Shown here: in pieces, positions 44,923-55,459 of the stretch | How the letters are laid out: every line of letters begins with the position of its first letter | Numbering within the stretch: position 1 is the first letter of the stretch | Source of the DNA: Roseateles sp. | Lineage (GTDB): Bacteria > Pseudomonadota > Gammaproteobacteria > Burkholderiales > Burkholderiaceae_C | Assembly: GCA_015657635.1 (NCBI GenBank) | Contig: JACDQM010000030.1 | Location: 1 to 64,000, forward strand | Direction: 5' to 3' | DNA: 64,000 nucleotides | The notes under the pieces: model-generated | The model's database searches: none | What the model was told of the DNA's origin: nothing | What the model saw: the letters and a program-made list of their open reading frames with translations, nothing else | Made by a program: the position numbers and the translations under genes

Positions 44923-47139
44923 GCGCAGGCTCTCTCGCTCGGCGCGCATCGGGCCTGTTGCTGGGCAGCGTCCTGGCCCTGTTGCTACTGCTGGCGCTGG
45001 CGGTGCCGGCCGCCTATTTCAGCCTGAACTATGGCGCGCGCGCCGCCGCACTGCAGACCAAGGCCGAGGTCAAGGCCGAGCTGGTGACGCAGCTGATCAG
45101 CCGCTCGCCGCAGCTGTGGCGCTATGAGGAGATCCGCCTGCTGGCGCTGATCCAGCGCATGCCGCTGGAGCTCGAGGACGAGCATGCGGTGATCTACGCC
45201 AGCGACGGCGCGGTGGTGGTCGAGTCCCGGCACGAGCTGGCGCCGCCGCTGCTGCTGCGCAGCGTGCCGCTGTTCGACGCCGGTCAGCCGGCCGGCCGCA
45301 TCGAGATGCGCGCATCGCTGCGGCAACTCTGGGGCGAGACCGCGCTGGTGGCCTTGGGCGCCTTGCTGACAGCCAGCGGCGTGCTGGGCGTGCTGCTGAA
45401 TCTGCGCCGCGCCAATCGCCGTATCGCCACCGAAATGCGCGATACGCAGGAGCGCGCGCGCGTGACCCTGCATTCGATCGGCGATGCCGTGCTCACCACC
45501 GACGCGCAGGCCCGCATCGACTACATGAACCCGGTGGCCGAACGCCTGCTGCAATGGCCGCTGGACGAGGCGCGCAGCCGGCCGCTGGCCGAGGTCTGCA
45601 GTCTGGTCGACGAACGCAGCATGCAGCCCATGCCCACGCTGGTGCCGCGCGCCATCGCTGAAGGCATGTTCTGCCCCTTCACCGGCCGCGACGTGGCGCT
45701 TCTGCGCCGCGACGGCAGCTCGATCGCGATCGAGGACTCGGCCGCGCCGATCCGCGATGGCGAAGGCCGCATCGTCGGCAGCGTGATGGTGTTCAGGGAC
45801 GTTACTGCGACGCGGCGCATGGCGCAGCGCATCAGCTGGGCGGCCACGCACGATGCGCTCACCGGCCTGGCCAACCGGCGCGAGTTTGAGACGCGCCTGG
45901 ACCAGGCGCTGAAGGCGGGCGGTGAGTCGGGCCGGTCGCTGGTGGTCGCCTGCATGGACCTGGACTGCTTCAAGATCGTCAACGACAGCTGTGGCCATGC
46001 GGCCGGCGATCTGCTGCTCAAGGAGGTGGCGGAGCTGCTGCGGTCGCGGCTGCGCGAATCGGACACGCTGGCCCGCGTGGGCGGCGACGAGTTCAGCCTG
46101 CTGCTGGACGGCTGTTCGATGGAGCGCGCGCGCCTGATCGCCGCCGACCTGGTCGCGGCCGTGCATCAGCACCGCTTCATCTGGGAGGGGCGTGCGTTCA
46201 CCGTTGGCGTCAGCATCGGCCTGGCAGCCGCCGAAACGGAGCTGCAAAGCCGCAATGAGCTGCTGGCTTGCGCCGACACGGCCTGCTTTGCCGCCAAGGA
46301 ACAGGGGCGCAACCGGGTCTGCGTGTTCCAGAGCAGCGATGCCGACATGCAGCAGCGCCGTGCTGCCGTGGGCTGGGCGGCCCGCCTGCAGAGCGCGCTG
46401 GAGGAAGATCGCTTCCTGCTGTACTACCAGCCCTATCTGCCGCTCGGCGACACGCAGGCCGACGAAGGTCTGCATATCGAGCTGCTGCTGCGCCTGCGCG
46501 AGGCCGATGGCACGCTGGTGCTGCCCACGGTCTTCCTGCCTGCAGCCGAGCGCTACAACATCATGCCGGCCATCGACCGCTGGGTCATCGGCACGATGCT
46601 GGCGCGCTACCGCAGCCTGGAGCAGGCGCTGGGGGCTGCGCCGCTGACCTGCTCGATCAATCTGTCGGCCACCAGCATCAATGCCGAGGGCACACTCGAT
46701 TTCATCCGCGAGCAGCTTGAGCGCCACCAGCTGCCAGCAGGCGCGATCTGCCTGGAAATCACTGAAACGGCGGCCATCCACAATCTGCGCGCGGCCACCG
46801 TCTTCATGCAGGCCGGGCGCGCGATGGGGTTGCGCTTCGCGCTGGACGATTTCGGCGTGGGCAGCAGCTCACTGGCCTATCTGAAGGCGCTGCCGGTGGA
46901 CTATCTGAAGATCGACGGCAGCTTCACCCGCAATATCGCCACCGACCCGATCGACCGCGCGATGGCCGAGACCATCAACCGCGTGGGCCACATCATGGGC
47001 CTGCGCACCGTGGGCGAGTACGCCGAAAGCGATGCGGTGATCGGCGAGCTGCGCCAGCTCGGGGTGGACTTCGCGCAGGGCTTTGCCTACCGCGAGCCGC
47101 AGCCGCTGCCCCTGTTCACGCCCGACGAGCGGGTTCGTC

Positions 47140-47147
<8 letters not shown>
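44919..47147 (+). CDS. Membrane PAS-GGDEF-EAL protein (c-di-GMP turnover)
   Basis: A 742-residue protein. Helix 1 (LLLGSVLALLLLLALAVPAAY) and helix 2 (ALVALGALLTASGVLGVLL) bracket a ~110-residue periplasmic domain; then come a PAS domain (TLHSIGDAVLTTDAQARIDYMN), a GGDEF domain with an intact RVGGDEF loop (388-392) and an EAL domain. The EAL signature reads ELLLRLR, keeping the catalytic Glu, and DDFGVGSSSLAYLK and LKIDGSF are present, while TVGEYAES replaces the usual TVAEGVE. So both cyclase and phosphodiesterase are possible. It overlaps the PstS-like gene by 4 bases, and its periplasmic loop could read out that binding protein. Confidence 0.88.
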
Positions 47148-48279
<1,132 letters not shown>

Positions 48280-48283
<4 letters not shown>

Positions 48284-49092
48284 CCCTTGACGGCGCCAGC
48301 GATCAGGCCGCGCGTGAAGTGCCGCCCCGCCAGCAGATAGACCAGCAGCGTCGGCGCTGCGGCCAGCAGCGCGGCGGCCATCTCCAGCGGATAGGCGCGC
48401 GCGCCGGTCTCGGTCTGGGCGGCCAGCTGGGCCAGCGCCGCGGTGATGGGGCGCGCGCCGTCAGGGCCGAACACCAGGCCGAACAGGTATTCGTTCCAGA
48501 TGGTCGTGAACTGCAGGATCAGCACCACCACGAATATCGGCCGTGACAGCGGCAGCACGATGCGCCACAGCAGGCGCCAGAAGTTGGCGCCATCCAGGCG
48601 CGCCGCATGCAGCAGCTCATCCGGGAAGGACAGGAAGTGGTTGCGGAAGAACAGCGCCAGCGGCAGGCTGTAGATCACGTGGATCGCAATCAACAGCCCC
48701 AGCGAGCGGTCCAGGCCGAGGCGGGCCATGCTGATCGCCAGCGGCAGCAGATAGACCTTGATCGGCAGGAAGAAGGCCAGCACCAGCAACAGCCCCACCC
48801 AGCGCTCGCCCTTGAAGCGGTATTTGCACAGCACGAAGCCGTTGATCGCAGCCAGCAGGGCCGACAGCAGCACCGCCGGCACGGCCAGCATCAGGCTGGC
48901 GCCAAAGCTGCCGGCCAGCAGACGCCAGGCCTGGCGCCAGGCCGCAAAGCTGGGCTCGGTGGGCCAGCTCAGAAAGCTGCCCTGCTGCACCTCCAGCCCG
49001 GACTTCAGGCTGTTGGCCAGCATCAGCAGCACCGGCATGGCCACGATGACGGCGGCCAGCACGGCGATCACGTACAGCAGCAGGCGCCTCAT
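48280..49092 (-). CDS. Carbohydrate ABC transporter permease, MalG type
   Basis: A 270-residue inner-membrane permease with six helices. The cytoplasmic EAA loop is ELLHAARLDGANFWRLLWRIVLPLSRP, matching the MalG-type EAA-X3-G consensus; FFLPIKVYLLPL, TTIWNEYLFGLVF and AGAVKG at the C-terminus are typical. The start ATG 49092 overlaps the stop of the MalF-type gene by 4 bases. The longer frame upstream is a shadow of that gene. Works with the neighbouring MalF-type permease, binding protein and ATPase to import a sugar. Confidence 0.92.
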
Positions 49093-49991
49093 GCCGCCGC
49101 ACTCCGCGGCGTGCTGCGCCTGAAGGCATAGGGCAGGGCGATGGACAGCACCATCATCACCATCACGATGGCGCTGGCCGCGCCCAGGCCCAGGCGGCTG
49201 CGCTCGAAGGCCATCTGGAACATGTAGAAGGCCGGCAGCTCGCTGCTCTGGCCCGGGCCGCCCTCGGTGAGCACGGCCACCAGGTCGAAGGTCTTGATCG
49301 CGGCGGGCAGGAGGATCAGCAAGGCCGAGAACAGGCAGGGTCCCAGCTGGGGCAGCAACACGCGCCGGTACAGCGTCCAGCCGCTGGCGCCGTCGAGCCT
49401 TGCGGCCTGCACCATGCTCTCGTCGATGCCGCGCAGGCCGGCCAGGAAGATGGCCATCACGAAACCGCTGATCTGCCACACGGCCGCCACCACCAGCGCA
49501 TAGACCGCCATGTCCTCCTGCGCCAGCCAATCCCAGCGGAACTCCGTCCAGCCCAGGCGGCGCACACCTTCGGCCAGGCCTTGTTCCGGGTCCATCAGCC
49601 AGCGCCAGGCGCTGCCAGTGACCACCATCGACAAGGCCATCGGGTGCAGATAGATCCAGCGCAGCACACCCTCGGCGCGCAAGCGCTGGTCCAGCAGCAC
49701 GGCCAGGCCCAGGCCGATCAGCAAGGGCAGCAGCACAAAGCCCAGGCTGAAGCGCAGCAGGTTCCACAGCGAGGCCTGCCAGCGCGGGTCTTCCAGCAGG
49801 CGGCGGTATTGCAGCAGGCCGACGAAATCATTGCTGGGCAGCAGGTTGGAGCGCGTCAGCGACAGCCAGCCCGTCCAAAGCAGGAAGCCGTAGAAGAACA
49901 CGGCGCCCAGCAGCAGCATCGGAATCAGGCAGGCCAGCGCGCTGCGGCGCTCGGCGCCGGCGGCACGCAGGCCCTTGATCAGCATCTTCAT
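49089..49991 (-). CDS. Carbohydrate ABC transporter permease, MalF/UgpA type
   Basis: A 300-residue permease with six helices. The EAA loop is SMVQAARLDGASGWTLYRRVLLPQLGPCL, the family form of EAA-X3-G. The N-terminus LIPMLLLGAVFFYGFLLWTGWLSL and the segment MALSMVVTGSAWRWLMDPEQG are typical of the sugar type. It begins just after the binding-protein gene (6-bp gap) and overlaps the MalG-type gene by 4 bases. Substrate inferred from the adjacent hexosaminidase: N-acetylglucosamine or its oligomers. Confidence 0.92.
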   Translation of the reverse strand: MKMLIKGLRAAGAERRSALACLIPMLLLGAVFFYGFLLWTGWLSLTRSNLLPSNDFVGLLQYRRLLEDPRWQASLWNLLRFSLGFVLLPLLIGLGLAVLLDQRLRAEGVLRWIYLHPMALSMVVTGSAWRWLMDPEQGLAEGVRRLGWTEFRWDWLAQEDMAVYALVVAAVWQISGFVMAIFLAGLRGIDESMVQAARLDGASGWTLYRRVLLPQLGPCLFSALLILLPAAIKTFDLVAVLTEGGPGQSSELPAFYMFQMAFERSRLGLGAASAIVMVMMVLSIALPYAFRRSTPRSAAA

Positions 49992-49997
49992 GGTCTC

Positions 49998-51217
49998 TCA
50001 GTCCCTGCTCGACATGGCCTGCATCAGCCGGCGCTGCGCTTGCTGCGCCGTCATGCGATCGCTGGCCCAGTAAGCGGACAGCGCGTCGCGCAGGCCGCCA
50101 TACGCGCTTTCACCCAGCCGCGCGCTGAGCGCCAGCACCAGCTGCCCTTGTTCATCGCCGGCATTGAAGTCGGCGGCCGAGCGCTGCGCGCAGGCGTTGA
50201 AGCCGGCCAGGTCGGCGTCTCGATGCACCGGAATGCCGCCCTTGATCTGGGCCAGCTGGCGCGATGTCGCGGCGCGCAGCAGCAGGCTGGCCAGCTGTCG
50301 TTGTGCGGCCACTTCCTTGGGGTCGGTGGCGGCAAAGAAGATCAGGCGGTCGAACTCGAAATAGTGCAGGCGCCCATGTCCGGGTGCCGATGTGCAGTCG
50401 TAGTCCTGCCCGGCCTGCCAGCCCGCTTTCTGGAACTCGCCATTGGCCCAGTCGCCGGTGAACTGGAAGGCCGCCTTGCCCTGCAGCAGCAGCGCCGTGG
50501 CGCCGGCCCAGTCGCGGCTGACCTGGCCCGCATCGGTATAGGCCTTGAGGCTGCGGAACTCGGCCAGCAGGTCCAGCATCTGCGGGGCTTGCAGCAGGCG
50601 CGGGTCGGCGTGCAGCAGCGCGCGCTCGAAGTAATCGCGGCCCGCCCGGCCGAGCACCAGATTGACGAACAGGCTCAGCCGCTGGCCGGCCGAGCTGCCG
50701 ATCGCCAGCGGCAGCACACCGCGCGCTTGCAGGGTCTTGGCCGTGGCATGGAACTCGTCCCAGTCGCGCGGCACACCCAGCTGTTGTGCGCGCAGCAGGC
50801 GCAGATTGCTCCACATCACATTCAGCCGGTGCACATTCAGCGGCACGGCCACCGGGCGCTGCTCATGGCGCAGCTCGGCCGCCACCGCATGCGGCAGCGC
50901 CGAGAAAGCCTTCGTGACCACCGGCCCCAGGTCGGCCAGCGGCACGGCCTCGCCCCATACCCGGACCGACTTGTCCGTCTGCGCTACTGACGGCGGCTGG
51001 CCTGACAGAAACGCGTTTTGAGCACGGTGTTGGCATTCGCGGCACCGGCCACGGCCGAGGTCTTCAAGGGCAGGCCCGCCTGGCGCGCCTGATGGCGAAG
51101 CTCGGCCACCATCGAGGCTTCGCTGCCGGCCGTCCACCAGTGCAGCAGCTCCAGATCCTTGGCCTGGCCCTGTGCTGAAAGGGCCACCATCGAAGCCATT
51201 AGCAGGTGGCGCTTCAT
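49998..51217 (-). pseudogene. Sugar-binding protein of the ABC importer, one frameshift
   Basis: About 405 residues of a periplasmic sugar-binding protein. The first frame begins at ATG 51217 with a signal peptide (MKRHLLMASMVALSAQGQAK), then DLELLHWWTAGSEASMVAEL and SAVAGAANANTVLKTR. One base is missing near 51015, after which FLSGQPPSVAQ continues in the next frame to the end, through VAVPLNVHRLNVMWSN, FTGDWANGEF and KGGIPVHRDADL. Block order matches glucose/mannose-type binding proteins. The start overlaps the hexosaminidase stop by 4 bases. Otherwise well conserved, so probably a base error. Confidence 0.78.
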
Positions 51218-53511
51218 GCGCGCGCCTCCTGCGGGCGGCGCAGATCCAGGCGTTGCTGCAGCGCGTTCACCATGGCGGGCACCATTTCGTTCACCAGCTC
51301 GGCGCACTGATGCAGGCAGCGCTGCGTGGCGCGTGCCTGCACCGCCGGCAGAGCTGCAGATCCGCTCCACAGCGCCAGGCCAAGATGGGCCAGCAATTCG
51401 AGCCGGGCCAGCAAGAGCGCTGGCACCATGGGCAAGGCCAGGCGCCAGCCGGGCAGTTCTTGCAACAGCTGCTGCAAGGCCGCGAGCCAGGCGGGTGCGT
51501 CATCACCGAGCTGGGCCATCAGCGGGCTTTCGGTCGGCAAGGCATCGGCCAGCTGATCCAAGGCCTGGTCCTGGTGGTAGGTCTGCGTCTGCTTCTTGGC
51601 GTGATGCCGGGCATAGCCGGCGCCCGGTTCCAGCCACAGCGCCAGCGCCCGCAGCGCCGCGGTGTCGGCCGGGGCCAGGTGATGCAGCAGCGGGCCGGCA
51701 GGGTCAGGTTCCACGCAGCCCGTGGCTTGCAACCAGCGCTGGCTGGCGGCCAGCCGCGCGGGCAAGGCGGCCAGCGCCTCGGCGCTCACCGCGGGGTCAC
51801 GCCACAGACGCTCGGCAATCGCCATCAGGCCCGGGCCGCAGCGCAGCGCCAGCTGCGGCGCCTCGATCAGCTCCGACCACAGCGCGGCCTCGCCGCCCCA
51901 TACGGGCAGGGATGCAGCGCCGGGGGCCGCGCCGGGCCAGTCTTCGGCCGCTTGCACGCCCAGTGAATGCCAGCGGCAGCTGACGCGCCGGTTGCCCAGG
52001 CGCAGCCAGCCGCTGCTCACGCTGTCATCGGTGGGCGCGCCGGCTTCCGGCCCCCACAGCTCCAGTTCGCCCAGATCGCTGTCGACCTGCAGGCGCCAGA
52101 GGCAATGGCGATCCGCGATGGCCTGGGGCGCCAGCGCTTCGGCCAGGGTGCCGCTGCTGCGCAGCCACAGCCGCGGCCCCTGGCTGGCGTCCAGCCACAG
52201 GCGGCCCTCGACAGACCATGTGCCCAGCTGCGCTTCCAGTCCCCAGGCCATGCCGGTGTGGGGCGCGCTGGGCACGGTCGACGGCGCGGGCTGGCGCCGC
52301 CAGTGCCAGGCCGCGCTGTGCAGCTGGTCGAGGTAGTAGCCGGCGCTGCGCAGCCGGCCCGCCACACCCTGCGGCTGCCAGCGCAAGGCCGCTTCGCCAC
52401 GCCAGGCCTGCAAGACGCTGCCGGCGGGCAAGACTGCATCGGGGGCTTCGCCCAGCTCGTCCCAGGCCACCAGCTGCCGGCCGTGGCGCTGCAGGATCTC
52501 GCCCACACGGCCCAGGTACTGCGCCTGCAGCGCCGCGACCGTGGTGCCTGTGGCGGCAGCGCGTTGTGCCCAGGGTTGTGGCGCCATTTCGTCCCCGCCG
52601 AGATGCACAAAGCGGTCGGGGAACACCTCGGCCCATTCGCCCAGCAGGCCGTCGATGAACTCGTACAGGGCCTCCTGCTCAGGGTCGACCGCGCAGGGAA
52701 AGACGCCGAAGCCGCGCTGCGCTGCGCCGGGCCGCGGCTCGCACAGCAGCTCCGGATAGGCCAGGCCCAGCGCCCAGCAATGGCCGGGCAGGTCCAGCTC
52801 GGGCAGCACGCGGATGCCGCGGGCGGCCGCTTCTTGCACCAGCATGCGCGCCTGGTCCAGGCTGTAATGGAAGCCGCTCGAGGCCCGCTGCTGCAGGCGT
52901 GGAAAGCGCTCTGAAGCCAGGCGCCAGGCCTGGTCGTCGCACAGATGCCAGTGCAGCACGTTCAGCCGCGCGGCGGCCATGGTCTCTAGCAGGCGCAGCA
53001 GCGCGTCCATCGGCAGCGGCCGGCGCGCCACATCCACCAGCAGGCCACGCCAGGGGTGGCGCGGCGCATCCTCGATCAGCATCGCAGGCAAGGCGCTAGC
53101 GCCATCGATGCGTGCCTGCATCCACAGCTGTGACAGCGCATGCAATCCGTGGCTGGCCCCCGCCCGCGTGGCAGCCGTCAGCTGCACCACGTCGGCCGAC
53201 AGGTGGAGCTGGAAGGATTCATCGTCGCCCAGCTGAGGTGCCGGGTGGGCCTGCGTGGCGGAGGCGGGCAGATGCAGCTGCAGCACCGCGGCTGGAGCGG
53301 TGTCGGCCGCGGCCGGCAGCAGGCGCAGGGCCAGCGCGCTGAGTGGAACGGGCAGCGCCTGCAGGCCGCGCAGGCCCAGCACGGCCGGCCCTGCGCCGGG
53401 CTTCAAGCCCAGCGCTTGCGGCGCTGGCAGCAGGCCCGCACCGGCCAGCGGCGGTGTGGCGCTGGCGTTCAGTGGAGGTGCGGCAGCAAGAGAAACGGAC
53501 ATGGCGGCCAT
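51214..53511 (-). CDS. GH20 beta-N-acetylhexosaminidase
   Basis: A 765-residue glycosidase that releases GlcNAc or GalNAc from oligosaccharide ends. The catalytic domain begins GLLVDVARRPLPMDALLRLL, carries NVLHWHLCDDQAWRL and the catalytic pair in HLGGDEM (Asp307-Glu308), then VLQAWRGEAAL and the late WGGEAALWSELIEAPQL. A GH20b-like domain of about 140 residues precedes it. There is a long C-terminal extension. The N-terminus is not a convincing signal peptide, so it may act in the cytoplasm on imported chito-oligomers. First gene of the importer operon; a start at ATG 53502 is equally possible. Confidence 0.9.
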   Translation of the reverse strand: MAAMSVSLAAAPPLNASATPPLAGAGLLPAPQALGLKPGAGPAVLGLRGLQALPVPLSALALRLLPAAADTAPAAVLQLHLPASATQAHPAPQLGDDESFQLHLSADVVQLTAATRAGASHGLHALSQLWMQARIDGASALPAMLIEDAPRHPWRGLLVDVARRPLPMDALLRLLETMAAARLNVLHWHLCDDQAWRLASERFPRLQQRASSGFHYSLDQARMLVQEAAARGIRVLPELDLPGHCWALGLAYPELLCEPRPGAAQRGFGVFPCAVDPEQEALYEFIDGLLGEWAEVFPDRFVHLGGDEMAPQPWAQRAAATGTTVAALQAQYLGRVGEILQRHGRQLVAWDELGEAPDAVLPAGSVLQAWRGEAALRWQPQGVAGRLRSAGYYLDQLHSAAWHWRRQPAPSTVPSAPHTGMAWGLEAQLGTWSVEGRLWLDASQGPRLWLRSSGTLAEALAPQAIADRHCLWRLQVDSDLGELELWGPEAGAPTDDSVSSGWLRLGNRRVSCRWHSLGVQAAEDWPGAAPGAASLPVWGGEAALWSELIEAPQLALRCGPGLMAIAERLWRDPAVSAEALAALPARLAASQRWLQATGCVEPDPAGPLLHHLAPADTAALRALALWLEPGAGYARHHAKKQTQTYHQDQALDQLADALPTESPLMAQLGDDAPAWLAALQQLLQELPGWRLALPMVPALLLARLELLAHLGLALWSGSAALPAVQARATQRCLHQCAELVNEMVPAMVNALQQRLDLRRPQEARA

Positions 53512-53594
53512 CTTGCGTCGGACCGACTTCTTCGCGCCTCAAGGAAAACTGAAGATTGCCTCAAGGCCGGCGGCGAGCGCCGGTCGGCAAAGGC

Positions 53595-54011
53595 CTACAC
53601 CGGGCAGTAGGCCACCGCATCAATCTCCACCTTGGCGGCGATCATCAGCCGCGATTCCACCGTGGAACGCGCCGGCTTGCCGCCCGGGAAGTAGCCCATG
53701 TAGACGCGGTTGAAGGCGCCGAAATCGCGCGCGTCTTCGAGCCAGATGGTGGTCTTGCAGACATCGTCCAGCGTGGCGCCGGCCAGGGCCAGCGCGGCCT
53801 GCAGATTGGCCATCACCTGCCGGGTCTGCGCCTCGATGCCGCCAGTGACGATCTGGCCCTCGGCATCGACCGGCACCTGGCCGGAGACATAGACAAAATC
53901 ACCGGCCCGAACGGCAGGCGACAAGGGGCGCGGCTGGCGATCGCTGGCGTTAGGTTCGGCGCCCAGGTAGACGAGGCGGCTGGGCTTGGGGGTGGGGGTG
54001 CTGGGGTTCAT
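53595..54011 (-). CDS. RidA-family enamine/imine deaminase
   Basis: A 138-residue trimeric RidA/YjgF protein. FVYVSGQVPVDAEGQIVTGGIEAQTRQVMANLQAAL opens the fold (key: YVSGQVP). The catalytic Arg is in PARSTVESRLMIAAKVEIDAVAY, in the typical place before the last strand. RidA hydrolyses the reactive 2-aminoacrylate made by PLP-dependent serine or threonine dehydratases. The divergently transcribed neighbour (54096) is a PLP-dependent D-serine dehydratase-like enzyme, which would make exactly that intermediate. It is 84 bp downstream of the GH20 start region on the same strand side. Confidence 0.9.
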   Translation of the reverse strand: MNPSTPTPKPSRLVYLGAEPNASDRQPRPLSPAVRAGDFVYVSGQVPVDAEGQIVTGGIEAQTRQVMANLQAALALAGATLDDVCKTTIWLEDARDFGAFNRVYMGYFPGGKPARSTVESRLMIAAKVEIDAVAYCPV

Positions 54012-54095
54012 GGGCGCGCAGTCTCGCCGCGCGCATCAGCGCAGGCAAGCCGCGCCTTTAGACAGCCTTCAGACGGCGCCAGCGATGATCGCGCC

Positions 54096-55451
54096 ATGCA
54101 AGATGATCTGGACACGCCCCGCGCCGGCTGGCTGGGGCCCTGGCTGAAAGGCTTTCCCGCGCTGCAGCCGCCCCTGCCGCTGGATCAGGTGGCGCAGCGC
54201 GGCTGGCGTCTCGGCGGCCCGGAACTGCCGCTGCCGCTGGCGGTGCTGCGCCAATCGGCGCTGGCGCACAACATTGCCTGGATGCAGGCGTTTGCGCAGG
54301 GGCAGGGCGTGCAGCTGGCGCCGCATGGCAAGACCACGATGAGCCCGCAGCTGTTCAAGCAGCAGCTGGCGGCCGGCGCCTGGGGGCTGACCTTCGCCAA
54401 TGTGCACCAGCTGCGGCTGGGGCTGGCGGCCGGTGCGCGGCGCGCCTTGCTGGCCAATCAGCTGCTGAGCGCCGCCGATCTGGCCGAGCTGCTGGATCTG
54501 CGCCGCCGCCATGGCCATCCGGAGCTGGCCTTCTTTGTGGATTCCAGCGCGCAGCTGGCGCAACTGGCCCAGCATTGGCAGGCGCTGGGCGCCGCAGCGC
54601 GCGGCGAAACCCGCCTGGATGTGCTGATCGAGCTGGGCAGCTCGCGCTGCGGCGTGCGTGAGCCCGAGCAGGCGCTGGACCTGGCCCGGCAGCTGCAGCA
54701 GCACCCGGCGCTGAGGCTGCGTGGACTGGCTTTTTACGAAGGGCTTGAGGCCCGTGGCGAATCGGCTGCTGACCGCGCCCTGATGCGGCACTGGCAGCAG
54801 CGCGTGGAGGCGGTGCTGGCCGGCATCGAATCCGAGCAGCTGATGGACGACGCTGACGCTGCGCCGCTGTGGCTCAGCGCTGGCGGCTCGGCGCTGTTCG
54901 ACCTGGTGGCGCCGGTGCTGGCGGCCCCAGGCGTGCCAGGCCGCGCCGCGCGCCCGCGCCTGGGCCTGCTGCGCTCGGGCTGCTATGTCTGCCATGACCG
55001 GGGGCTCTATCAGCGCATGGTGGACGAGGTCGATGTGCGCCTGGGCACGCCGCTGGGTGCCGCAGGCCACGGCGGCTGCGCCTCCAGCCTGCGCCCCGCG
55101 CTGGAGGTCTGGACGCAGGTGCTGTCCTGCCCCGAGCCGGGCCTGGCGCTGCTGAATGCGGGCCGGCGCGATGTGGGCTTCGATCAGGGCTGGCCGCTGC
55201 CGGTCTGGCATCTGCCCCAGGCGACCGCTGCAGCGCGCCTTGCGGTTCCGCCCGGTTGGTCCATCACCGGCTTGAACGACCAGCATGCCTATCTGCGCTG
55301 GGATGCCGACAGCGTGGCCGGGCCAGCCGTGGGCGACCGCGTGGCGCTGGGCCCCTCGCATCCCTGCACCACTTTCGACAAATGGGCCTGGATGGCCGTG
55401 GTCGACGATGACGACCGGGTGGTGGACGCCATCACCACGCAGTTCAGCTGA
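54096..55451 (+). CDS. D-serine dehydratase / D-threonine aldolase-like PLP enzyme
   Basis: A 451-residue alanine-racemase-fold enzyme of the DSD1 type. The PLP Lys is in LAPHGKTTMSPQLFKQQL, GLTFANVHQLRLGL and LDVLIELGSSRCGVRE line the barrel, and the C-terminal metal site is GPSHPCTTFDKW (His and Cys as Zn ligands). Such enzymes dehydrate D-serine or cleave D-threonine-type substrates; close homologues are often annotated simply as amino acid deaminase. ATG 54096 was chosen because the upstream frame runs into RidA. The deacylase gene starts 8 bp later, so the two are co-transcribed. Confidence 0.85.
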   Translation: MQDDLDTPRAGWLGPWLKGFPALQPPLPLDQVAQRGWRLGGPELPLPLAVLRQSALAHNIAWMQAFAQGQGVQLAPHGKTTMSPQLFKQQLAAGAWGLTFANVHQLRLGLAAGARRALLANQLLSAADLAELLDLRRRHGHPELAFFVDSSAQLAQLAQHWQALGAAARGETRLDVLIELGSSRCGVREPEQALDLARQLQQHPALRLRGLAFYEGLEARGESAADRALMRHWQQRVEAVLAGIESEQLMDDADAAPLWLSAGGSALFDLVAPVLAAPGVPGRAARPRLGLLRSGCYVCHDRGLYQRMVDEVDVRLGTPLGAAGHGGCASSLRPALEVWTQVLSCPEPGLALLNAGRRDVGFDQGWPLPVWHLPQATAAARLAVPPGWSITGLNDQHAYLRWDADSVAGPAVGDRVALGPSHPCTTFDKWAWMAVVDDDDRVVDAITTQFS

Positions 55452-55459
55452 GCAGCAGC